Below, piece after piece: positions 8,791-20,181 of a stretch of 47,938 bases of DNA; within the stretch, counting starts at the first letter, position 1; each line of letters begins with the position of its first letter. A program made the position numbers and the translations under genes. The stretch is from positions 1 through 47,938 of the forward strand of contig CADAND010000013.1 in NCBI GenBank assembly GCA_902789245.1. The letters are read 5' to 3'. The notes beneath the pieces were generated by a model, which saw nothing but the letters and a program-made list of their open reading frames with translations, was not told the origin of the DNA and did not search any database. The stretch is from an uncultured Bacteroidia bacterium (GTDB taxonomy: Bacteria; Bacteroidota; Bacteroidia; Bacteroidales; UBA932).

Positions 8791-10244
8791 ACTGGAAGGT
8801 CATCAGCAGAAACATCGGCTATGCCCTCCTCGTCAGCGCGCTCTTCATGCTGCTGTCGGTGGGGGTTTCCCTGGCGAACGGGCACGATTCCGCGCTCGCC
8901 GCGCTGATGATTTCTTTCCTGATCACCTTTATCGTGGGCATCTTCCCCTTCATTTTCGTGCGTTCCACGACGGCCATCACGCTGAAGGAGGGCTATGTGA
9001 TCATCTTCCTGTCCTGGCTCCTGTCTTTCATTTTCGGCATGCTGCCGTACGCGCTCTGGGGCGGTCCGTTCACCCTGCAGAACGCCTGGTTCGAGTCCGT
9101 GAGCGGCTTTACGACCACGGGCGCGACCATCCTCGACAATATCGAAGCCCTGCCGAAGAGCCTGCTCTTCTGGCGGGCGTCCACGCATTTCATCGGCGGC
9201 TTGGGAGTCGTGGTCTTCCTGCTGCTGCTCATTCCGGGCTCCAACCAGATGAAGATGCGCCTGACGAACATGGAGCTGACCTCGCTCTCGCGGGGCGGCT
9301 ATTCCACCCGGACCAACAAGACGGTCTATATCTTCGCCTTCGTGTACCTGGGTATCCTGATCCTGTCGTTCTTCTGCTATATCCTTGCCGGGATGTCGGT
9401 CTTCGACGCGGCCTGCCACGCGATGAGCGTCAGCGCCACGGGCGGCTTCAGCTCGCGCAACGCCTCGATCGCCGCCTTCGACTCCCGCTGGGTCGAGGGG
9501 ATTACGATGGTGTTCATGTACCTGTCCTCGCTGCACTTCGGCGTCATCTACCTGTCCGTCGTCACGCGCTCCAACAAGCCCTACGACAACCCTGTGGTGA
9601 AGTTCTACACCGTCTGGGTGCTGATTATGGCGTTCATCGTGGGCGCGGGCCTGCGGCGCAGCGGCATCTGCCCGACCTGGGGGAACGCCCTCTGGAACGG
9701 CCTTTTCGAGACGCTCTGCGTCACGACGACTTCCGGCTTCGCCATCCTGGACAATGCCGAGTGGCCGCTCTGGATCATGATGGTGCTGATGTTTTCCGCG
9801 TTCATGTGCGGCAGCGCCGGTTCGACTTCGGGCGGCGTGAAGGTGGACCGCATCATCCTGCTCTTCAAGGCGACCGGCCGCCGCGTCAACGGCATTTTGC
9901 ACCCCTCTTCGGTGAATGAGGTCCGCATGGGCAAGCGTATCCTTCGCGACGAGGAAGTCGCGCCGCATCTGCAGTACCTGGCCCTGTACGGCCTGCTGAT
10001 CGCGGTGTCGGTGACCCTGAGCCTGCTGGTCGGCGTGGACCATCAGAACAGCTTCATCGCCTCGGTTACGAGCATGGGCAACGTGGGCCCGGCCTACGGC
10101 GCCCTCGGCACGATGGGCTCGTTCAACAGCATCCCCGCGCTGGGCAAGCTGGTTTTCTCCGTGGATATGTTCCTGGGCCGCATCGAAATCTATCCGGTGC
10201 TGGCCGTGGTGGCGATGATCTTCGACAAACGCGCCCGTGAATGA
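8787..10244 (+). CDS. trkH: TrkH family potassium uptake protein
   Basis: A 485-residue inner-membrane potassium channel subunit of the TrkH/KtrB superfamily, with about ten membrane segments. It shows the repeated selectivity-filter regions of the four-fold MPM architecture: SGFTTTGATILDN, SVSATGGFSSRNAS, VTTTSGFAILDNAEWP and VTSMGNVGPAYG. FIGGLGVVVF after the first filter is typical of TrkH. Length is normal. The regulatory partner TrkA is not in the window. It overlaps both the upstream HAMP-like gene and the downstream helicase by four bases. Confidence 0.95.
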   Translation: MNWKVISRNIGYALLVSALFMLLSVGVSLANGHDSALAALMISFLITFIVGIFPFIFVRSTTAITLKEGYVIIFLSWLLSFIFGMLPYALWGGPFTLQNAWFESVSGFTTTGATILDNIEALPKSLLFWRASTHFIGGLGVVVFLLLLIPGSNQMKMRLTNMELTSLSRGGYSTRTNKTVYIFAFVYLGILILSFFCYILAGMSVFDAACHAMSVSATGGFSSRNASIAAFDSRWVEGITMVFMYLSSLHFGVIYLSVVTRSNKPYDNPVVKFYTVWVLIMAFIVGAGLRRSGICPTWGNALWNGLFETLCVTTTSGFAILDNAEWPLWIMMVLMFSAFMCGSAGSTSGGVKVDRIILLFKATGRRVNGILHPSSVNEVRMGKRILRDEEVAPHLQYLALYGLLIAVSVTLSLLVGVDHQNSFIASVTSMGNVGPAYGALGTMGSFNSIPALGKLVFSVDMFLGRIEIYPVLAVVAMIFDKRARE

Positions 10245-11671
10245 TGGACCGCGCGGGCTTTCTGGAGCAACAGTTCCTCAAACGTTTCAAGGCGGAGCCG
10301 ACCCCCTGCCAGGCGCGGCTGTTCCGTGATGCGGCGGCGTTCGTGACCTGCGACGACGCGGACATCCTCGTGGTGAACGGCTATGCCGGCACGGGCAAGA
10401 CGACGGCTATCGCGGCGGTGATCGCCGCGCTCAAGGACGTCGGCACGCAGTCAGTGCTGCTGGCCCCGACGGGGCGCGCCGCCAAGGTCCTGTCCGGCAT
10501 CTCACACCGTCCGGCGTACACCATTCATAAACATATCTACCGCCAGAAGGGCGTCGGGAACGACGGCTTCGGGCAGTTCTCGCTCTCGCCGAACAAGGCC
10601 AAGGGGACGCTTTTCGTCGTGGACGAAGTGTCCCTGATCGGTATCGACGCGGCCTCCGCGCAGGGAACGGCCGCTTTCGGCACGGGCAACCTACTGGAGG
10701 ACCTGGTGAGCTTCGTGCGCAGCGGCGTGGACTGCCGCCTGGTGCTGATCGGCGACGCCGCGCAGCTCCCGCCCATCGGCCTGGACGCGTCCCCTGCGCT
10801 CTCGAAAGCGTTCATGGACGGCTTCGGCGGCGTGCGCTACAGCGAGCTGACGAGCGTGGTGCGGCAGGCCGCCGAGTCGGGGATCCTCCGAAACGCCACA
10901 CAGTTGCGGGAAATGATCGCCGGCGGCGGGGAAAGTTTCTCCGGCTGGAAGCTGGACCTGCGCGGGGCCGACGATGTGCAGCGCATCAGCGGGGGAGAGC
11001 TCATCGAGGCCCTCTCCGACGCCTACGGCCGCTACGGCGAGGACGGGACCGTGATCCTGTGCCGCTCCAACAAGCGGGCGATCCGCTACAACCTCGGCGT
11101 CCGCTCGACGGTGCAGTTCAAGGAGGAGCGCCTGGTGCGCGGCGACAAGCTGATGATCGTCAAGAACTGCTACCAGTTCGTGGAGGACGTGCCGGGGATG
11201 GACTACATCGCCAACGGCGACATCGCGAAGCTGGTGCGCATCGGGAACTACGAGGAGCGCTACGGGCTGCATTTCGCGACGGCGTCGCTCAGCTTCCCGG
11301 ACTATGACGACGTGGAGGTCCGCGCGAAGGTGTGCCTGGATACGCTGGAGTCGGAGTCCGCGTCGCTGACCTACGAGCAGAGCAACGCGCTCTACCAGGG
11401 CGTGTCGGCGGACCACGCCGACAAGGGGAGCAAGAAGAAAATCTGGGAGGCGGTGCGCGAGGATGCGTATTTCAACGCCCTCCAGCTCAAATACGCCGAG
11501 GCGATCACCTGCCACAAGTCGCAGGGTGGGCAGTGGGACTGCGTGTTCATCGACTGCCCCTTCTGGCAGGATGAGCAGACGCTCGACGACCTGAAATGGC
11601 TCTACACGGCGCTCACACGCGCCGTCCGGAAAGTATATCTCGTGAATTTCAATGACCGGTTCTTCGTATGA
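10241..11671 (+). CDS. RecD-like superfamily 1 DNA helicase
   Basis: The 476-residue ATPase carries the SF1B motifs in order: Walker A NGYAGTGKTT (about 46-55), FVVDEVSLIG (Walker B), LIGDAAQLPPIG (motif III), ELTSVVRQ (motif IV) and the C-terminal UvrD_C_2 part with ITCHKSQGGQWDCV and LYTALTRAV. It is shorter than RecD or RecD2 and lacks their long N-terminal domains, as in stand-alone Bacteroidota RecD-like helicases. It would act on DNA ends or recombination intermediates. Two in-frame ATGs (10241 and 10244) are possible; the first overlaps the trkH stop. It overlaps the S9 peptidase gene by four bases. Confidence 0.88.
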   Translation: MMDRAGFLEQQFLKRFKAEPTPCQARLFRDAAAFVTCDDADILVVNGYAGTGKTTAIAAVIAALKDVGTQSVLLAPTGRAAKVLSGISHRPAYTIHKHIYRQKGVGNDGFGQFSLSPNKAKGTLFVVDEVSLIGIDAASAQGTAAFGTGNLLEDLVSFVRSGVDCRLVLIGDAAQLPPIGLDASPALSKAFMDGFGGVRYSELTSVVRQAAESGILRNATQLREMIAGGGESFSGWKLDLRGADDVQRISGGELIEALSDAYGRYGEDGTVILCRSNKRAIRYNLGVRSTVQFKEERLVRGDKLMIVKNCYQFVEDVPGMDYIANGDIAKLVRIGNYEERYGLHFATASLSFPDYDDVEVRAKVCLDTLESESASLTYEQSNALYQGVSADHADKGSKKKIWEAVREDAYFNALQLKYAEAITCHKSQGGQWDCVFIDCPFWQDEQTLDDLKWLYTALTRAVRKVYLVNFNDRFFV

Positions 11672-13518
11672 AAAAGACCATCTTTATCCTTGTATTGGCG
11701 TGCCTGTCCTCCGGACTGCGGGCGCAGGACCAGAATGTGACGCCGTCGCCGGACGGCACGATGGAGGCGTTCACCCGCGGGGGTGACCTCTGGGTGCGCT
11801 CGGTGGCCGATTCCGTGGAGACGCGCCTGACCTTCGACGGGTCGGAGCTGATCCTGAACGGCTATGCATCCTGGGTGTATTACGAGGAGATTTTCGGTCG
11901 CCCGTCGCTCTACCGGGCCTTCTGGTGGAGTCCCGATTCGCAGCGGTTGGGTTTTTACCGTTTCGACAACTCGGCCGTGCCGATGTTCCCCATTTATTCG
12001 CCCTTCGGGCAGGACGGGACGCTGCACCGGACGCGCTACCCCAAGGCGGGGGAGGCGAATCCTTCCGTGCGCATCGGCCTCATCGAGGCCCGCGCCGGGG
12101 CGGAGCCCGTCTGGGCTGACTTCGACGACTCGCCGGAGCAGTATTTCGGTACCCCCTTCTGGGGAGCGGATTCCCGCGAGCTGTACGTCTCGCGCATGCC
12201 GCGTCGGCAGAGCGTGCTCGACCTCTACGCGGTGAGCGTGGCGGACGGCTCCAAGCGGCCGGTTTACCATGAGGAGTATCCGGACGCGTGGGTGGAATGG
12301 ATTGAGGGAATGATCTTTACGGAGAAGGGCCTGTACATGGCGCGCAATTTCGAGACGGGCTGGGAGCAGATTTATTTCCTGGGTTATGACGGGACTTTGA
12401 AACGCCTGACTTCCGGCGAGAACTGGAACATCAACCTGCTGAAGGTGGACGAGAAGAAGGGCGATGTGTGGTTCACCGCGAAGCGGGACGACCGCCTGCA
12501 CACGACGTTCTACCGATTGGACAGGAAGGGTCGGATCACGGCGCTGACGGATCCGGCGCTCAATATCGCCGGGACGACCATTTCCGAGGACGGGAAAACG
12601 TTCCAAGCCGCCGCTTCCACCGCCCGGATGCCCTGGGTGGCCGTTTCGGGCCGGACGGACAAATATACGATGAAGATTGACTCGACGCTGGTTGAGGCGT
12701 CCGACGTGCATCCGGATCCGCAGATCGTGAAGATCGAGAACGACGGCTTCGACCTGTACGGCCTGATGTCGCTTCCGGCGGGCTTCGACGCGTCGAAGAA
12801 ATATCCCGTGCAGATGCAGCTCTACGGCGGTCCCGGCACGCCCTACGTGCGCGATAGCTGGGGTGACCGCGACGCCTCCGACGCCTGGTGCTACGAGAAC
12901 GGTGTCATCTACATCGTCGTGGACCCCCGTTCGTCGGGGGAGAACGGGCGCCGGGGCATGGACCAGGCCTTCCGCCGGATGACGGTGATCGAGTTGCAGG
13001 ACTACATCGCCTGGGCGAAGTGGCTGCAGGCGCTGCCGTACGTGGACGGCTCACGCATCGGCGTGAAGGGCTTCTCTTTCGGCGGCACGACCACCGCCAT
13101 GCTGGTGCTGCGCTACCCGCAGTACTTCCGTTGCGGCATCGCCGGCGGCGGGGTGTATGACTGGCACCTCTACGACACGCACTACACCGAGCGCTTCATG
13201 GACACGCCGCAGGCCAATCCGGAGGGCTATGCCGAGGCCTCGGTGATGACCTGGGTTCCCGCCGTCTTCGCGGGCGACGGTTTGAAGCCGCTCCCGAACG
13301 CCCTGTGCCTGACGCACGGGACGGGCGACGACAATGTCCATTTCCAGAATACCCTGCAGCTGATCGACGCACTGCAGAAGGCCGGCTACCAGTTCGAGAC
13401 CCGCATCTATCCCGACGGGATGCACGGCTACCGCGGCAAGCAGCATGAACACGACGCCGCAGCCGAAGCCATTTTTTGGCAAAAATGGCTACTGGACAAG
13501 CCAGTAGCCATTGATTGA
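11668..13518 (+). CDS. S9 family dipeptidyl peptidase IV-like serine peptidase
   Basis: A secreted or periplasmic peptidase of 616 residues with a signal peptide (MKKTIFILVLACLSSGLRAQ). The N-terminal part is a DPP-IV-type beta-propeller (WVYYEEIFGR, FWWSPDSQRLGFYRFD). The C-terminal alpha/beta-hydrolase has the nucleophile in GFSFGG (Ser near 469), acid Asp in THGTGDDNVH (near 553) and His in DGMHGYRG (near 586). DPP-IV enzymes release X-Pro or X-Ala dipeptides. It is about 100 residues shorter than typical DPP-IV, mostly in the propeller. It ends the trkH operon. Its last codons contain a perfect 10-bp hairpin (13486-13495 with 13501-13510). Confidence 0.92.
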   Translation: MKKTIFILVLACLSSGLRAQDQNVTPSPDGTMEAFTRGGDLWVRSVADSVETRLTFDGSELILNGYASWVYYEEIFGRPSLYRAFWWSPDSQRLGFYRFDNSAVPMFPIYSPFGQDGTLHRTRYPKAGEANPSVRIGLIEARAGAEPVWADFDDSPEQYFGTPFWGADSRELYVSRMPRRQSVLDLYAVSVADGSKRPVYHEEYPDAWVEWIEGMIFTEKGLYMARNFETGWEQIYFLGYDGTLKRLTSGENWNINLLKVDEKKGDVWFTAKRDDRLHTTFYRLDRKGRITALTDPALNIAGTTISEDGKTFQAAASTARMPWVAVSGRTDKYTMKIDSTLVEASDVHPDPQIVKIENDGFDLYGLMSLPAGFDASKKYPVQMQLYGGPGTPYVRDSWGDRDASDAWCYENGVIYIVVDPRSSGENGRRGMDQAFRRMTVIELQDYIAWAKWLQALPYVDGSRIGVKGFSFGGTTTAMLVLRYPQYFRCGIAGGGVYDWHLYDTHYTERFMDTPQANPEGYAEASVMTWVPAVFAGDGLKPLPNALCLTHGTGDDNVHFQNTLQLIDALQKAGYQFETRIYPDGMHGYRGKQHEHDAAAEAIFWQKWLLDKPVAID

Positions 13519-13541
13519 TGAACGAGGGGGCGGACCCCCTC
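13486..13541. repeat. Two hairpins at the end of the S9 peptidase gene
   Basis: TGGCTACTGG and CCAGTAGCCA (13486-13495, 13501-13510) pair perfectly around ACAAG within the last codons. GAGGGGG and CCCCCTC (13524-13530, 13535-13541) pair around CGGA just after the stop. Neither is followed by a T run, so neither looks like a classic intrinsic terminator. Confidence 0.55.
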
Positions 13542-13579
13542 GAGCTCCCCTGCGTCGCTTCGCTCCGAATCTTCCTGTG

Positions 13580-13690
13580 CTGTGAGATGTAAGTGATTGA
13601 TTGAGTGATAGATAATAAAATATACTCCCCCAATTTTCGGGGGAGTATATTTATGTAAATAGCTGTATTTGAATTAGTTTTGGCTCACTG
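13580..13690. repeat. 111-bp symmetric palindromic element, copy 2
   Basis: The arms CTGTGAG (13580) and CTCACTG (to 13690) flank a perfect 14-bp central stem (13618-13631 with 13639-13652, AAATATACTCCCCC and complement) with loop AATTTTC. The hairpin is exactly centred at 13635. It lies between the convergent S9 peptidase and esterase genes and should act as a bidirectional terminator. Confidence 0.82.
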
Positions 13691-13700
13691 CCAAAATCGG

Positions 13701-16846
<3,146 letters not shown>

Positions 16847-16851
16847 CCCTG

Positions 16852-16888
16852 CAAAAGTAACACTTTCGCGGAAAAATCCGTATATTTG
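16852..16888. promoter_or_regulatory. Divergent promoters: methyltransferase and phosphohexomutase
   Basis: TACTTTTG on the minus strand (plus bases 16852-16859) is followed by five bases and then the methyltransferase ATG. TATATTTG at 16881-16888 on the plus strand lies 96 nt before the phosphohexomutase start. Confidence 0.65.
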
Positions 16889-16984
16889 ACCTGTTCCACC
16901 CGTCCGAGTCCGGACCCGTGCACAAAAACCAAAAACGACAGAGAAAAAGAAATAGAGACAAGACAAACTAAAAAAGATAACCAC

Positions 16985-18649
16985 ATGAAAGAATTTGAAC
17001 AGAGAGCACAAGCCTGGCTCGACGGCGATTTCGACCAGGAGACCAAAATCAAGATCCAGCAGCTCCGCAACGAAGACCCCGCAGGCTTCGAGGACGCCTT
17101 CTACAAGAACCTCGAATTCGGCACCGGCGGCCTGCGCGGCATCATGGGCGTGGGCACCAACCGCATGAACCGCTACACGGTGGGCATGGCCACCCAGGGC
17201 CTCGCGAACTACATCCTGACCCACTGCGACCAGGACGACCCGAAGGTCGTCATCTCCTACGACTCCCGCAACAACAGCAAGGAGTTCGCCCGCATTACGG
17301 CCGACGTCCTGTCCGCCAACGGCATCCACGTCTACATCTTCGACAACATCCGCCCGACGCCCGAAATGAGCTACGCGGTGCGGCTGAAGGGCGCCGTGGC
17401 CGGCGTGATGATCACCGCCTCCCACAACCCGAAAGAATACAACGGCTACAAGGTGAGCTGGTCCGACGGCGGCCAGGTGACCTCCCCGGTCGATAAGGAC
17501 ATCGTGGCCGAAGTGGCCAAGATCACCGACCCGTCGATGGTCAAGTTCAAGGCCGGCCTGCGCTGCGGCGAGATCGAGGCGATGGGCGCCGACGTGGACG
17601 AACAGTACCTCCGCGACCTGCTCTCCCTGAGCCTCAGCCCGGAGCTCTGCCAGAAGCACGGCGACCTGAAGATCGTCTACACCCCGCTGCACGGCTGTGG
17701 CGTGCGCATGATCCCCGAGATCCTCAAGCGCAAAGGCTTCAAGAACATCATCCACGTCCCCGACCAGGACGTCTCCGACGGCGACTTCCCGACAGTCGTC
17801 TCCCCGAATCCCGAAGAGCCCGCGGCCCTCAAGATGGCCCTCGACAAGGCTGACGAGACGGGCGCAGACCTCGTGATGGGCTCCGACCCGGACGCCGACC
17901 GCCTTGGCATCGCCGTGCGCGATAACGAAGGCAAGATGGTCCTGTTCAACGGCAACCAGACGGCCGCCATGCTGACCTACTACATCCTCAACCGCTGGAA
18001 AGACCTGGGCAAGCTCGGCGAAGGCAAGTACGTCGTCAAGACCATCGTCACCACCGAGCTGATCGCCGACATCTGCAAGGGATTCGGCGTGCCGGTGTAC
18101 AATGTCCTCACGGGCTTCAAGTACATCGCCGAGGTCGTCAAGCGCGAAGAGGCGAAGGGCGGCGAATTCATCTGCGGCGGCGAGGAGAGCTACGGTTTCA
18201 ATGTGGGCATGTTCGTCCGTGACAAAGATGCGCAGGTGGCCGCGATGATGGTGGCCGAGTGCGCCGCCTGGGCCCGGGAGCAGGGCCTCTCGCTCTACCA
18301 GCTGATGCAGCGCATCTACAAAGAGTTCGGCTACCGCAAGGAAGGCCTCGTGTCCGTGGTCCGCAAGGGCATCTCCGGCGCCCGCGAGATCCAGCAGATG
18401 ATGGTGGACCTGCGCGCCAACCCGCCCAAGGAGCTTTGCGGCTCGCCGGTCACGAAGGTGATCGACTACCTGGAGCCGGAGAAGACCGGCCAGCCGTCCT
18501 CGAACGTGCTGCAGTTCTTCGACGCGGCGGGCGACGTCGTGTCCGTGCGTCCGTCCGGCACCGAGCCGAAGATCAAGTTCTACTTCGGCGCCAAGGGCGA
18601 TGACGCCGACGAGAAGATCGCCGCGCTGAAGGAGCAGTTCTGCCAGTAA
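16985..18649 (+). CDS. Phosphoglucomutase/phosphomannomutase family phospho-sugar mutase
   Basis: This cytosolic enzyme of 554 residues interconverts hexose 1- and 6-phosphates. All four alpha-D-phosphohexomutase motifs are visible: catalytic phosphoserine loop ITASHNPKEYNGYK, metal loop GSDPDADR, sugar-binding GGEESYGF and phosphate-binding RPSGTEPKIKFYF. Its length fits the PGM2/PgcA-like group, longer than GlmM. The start at 16985 begins directly at the conserved MKEFEQRAQAWL; the 33 codons upstream are leader. It ends 16 bases before the third 111-bp element. A second mutase of the superfamily (GlmM) is at 37291. Confidence 0.93.
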   Translation: MKEFEQRAQAWLDGDFDQETKIKIQQLRNEDPAGFEDAFYKNLEFGTGGLRGIMGVGTNRMNRYTVGMATQGLANYILTHCDQDDPKVVISYDSRNNSKEFARITADVLSANGIHVYIFDNIRPTPEMSYAVRLKGAVAGVMITASHNPKEYNGYKVSWSDGGQVTSPVDKDIVAEVAKITDPSMVKFKAGLRCGEIEAMGADVDEQYLRDLLSLSLSPELCQKHGDLKIVYTPLHGCGVRMIPEILKRKGFKNIIHVPDQDVSDGDFPTVVSPNPEEPAALKMALDKADETGADLVMGSDPDADRLGIAVRDNEGKMVLFNGNQTAAMLTYYILNRWKDLGKLGEGKYVVKTIVTTELIADICKGFGVPVYNVLTGFKYIAEVVKREEAKGGEFICGGEESYGFNVGMFVRDKDAQVAAMMVAECAAWAREQGLSLYQLMQRIYKEFGYRKEGLVSVVRKGISGAREIQQMMVDLRANPPKELCGSPVTKVIDYLEPEKTGQPSSNVLQFFDAAGDVVSVRPSGTEPKIKFYFGAKGDDADEKIAALKEQFCQ

Positions 18650-18665
18650 GTGTAGGCGCTCTTTT

Positions 18666-18776
18666 CTGTGAGCTATATTTAGCTGAAACACAGTACTTTA
18701 TAAAAATATACTCCCCCGAAAAACGGGGGAGTATATTTTGCTATCTGTCAAACAGTCAATAACTTATAGCTCACAG
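18666..18776. repeat. 111-bp symmetric palindromic element, copy 3
   Basis: Perfect 12-bp outer arms (CTGTGAGCTATA, 18666-18677, with TATAGCTCACAG, 18765-18776) flank a perfect 16-bp central stem (18703-18718 with 18724-18739) and an AAAAA loop. The centre is exactly 18721. It lies between convergent genes and should terminate both. Its right end overlaps the nth stop codon (TGA at 18771-18773) and last codon. Confidence 0.85.
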
Positions 18777-19411
18777 CGAAGAAGCGCGTCCGGAATAGTC
18801 CTTGCACCAGGGGGAGAGGGGACAGTCGGCGCAGTGGGGCTTGAGGGCCGTGCAGACGTAGCGGCCGTGAAGGATGAGCCAGTGGTGGGCGATGGGGCGC
18901 AGCTCCGCCGGGGTGTGACGCTCCAGGTCGAGCTCTACGGCGCGCGGCGTCGTGCCGCGGGAGAGTCCCAGCCGCCGCGCCACGCGGAAGACGTGCGTGT
19001 CGACGGCGATGACCGGCTCGCCCCAGGTGATGGACGCGACCACGTTGGCCGTCTTGCGGCCCACGCCCGGCAGGCTCATCAGCGCATCGATATCCGTCGG
19101 CACCTGCCCGTCGAAGTCGGAGAGCAGCTTCTGCGCCATGCCGATCAGGTGTCTGGCCTTGCTGTTGGGGTAGGAGATGGAGCGGATCAGCTCGTAGACA
19201 TCCTCAAAAGAAGCCGCCGCCAGCGCCTCCGGCGTGGGGTAGGCGGAGAAGAGCGCGGGCGTGGTCATGTTCACCCGCTTGTCCGTGCACTGGGCCGAGA
19301 GCATCACGGCCATGAGCAGCTGGAAAGGGGAGTCGAAATGCAGCTCCGACTCGGCGATGGGGACGTTGTCCCGGAAGTAGCCGAGGATGGCGTCGTAGCG
19401 CTGCTTGAGCG

Positions 19412-19415
<4 letters not shown>
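18771..19415 (-). CDS. nth: Endonuclease III
   Basis: A 214-residue base-excision-repair DNA glycosylase/AP lyase for oxidised pyrimidines. The helix-hairpin-helix LPGVGRKTAN carries the catalytic Lys121; Asp139 lies in AVDTHVFRV. The iron-sulfur cluster ligands are Cys188, 195, 198 and 204 in the C-x6-C-x2-C-x5-C pattern. Length is normal. It overlaps the upstream ftsE gene by four bases (ATGA), so the two are probably co-transcribed. The end of the gene lies inside the third 111-bp element, which supplies its stop codon. Confidence 0.96.
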
Positions 19416-20098
<683 letters not shown>

Positions 20099-20129
20099 AA
20101 AGCAGGTGAAAAAGTTGGATGAACCCTAC

Positions 20130-20158
20130 AAATATAGCGCAAAAATGAGTAAATTTGT
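20130..20158. promoter_or_regulatory. Divergent promoters: ftsE and TPR gene
   Basis: TATATTTG on the minus strand (plus bases 20130-20137) serves ftsE-nth. TAAATTTG at 20151-20158 on the plus strand is 23 nt before the TPR gene. Confidence 0.65.
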
Positions 20159-20181
20159 CACTTTAGAAACAGAATAAGCTT

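Noticed and set aside
16847-18691. Upstream extension of the methyltransferase frame to 18691
   Set aside because: It runs antisense through the phosphohexomutase gene; the conserved N-terminus and promoter fix the start at 16846.
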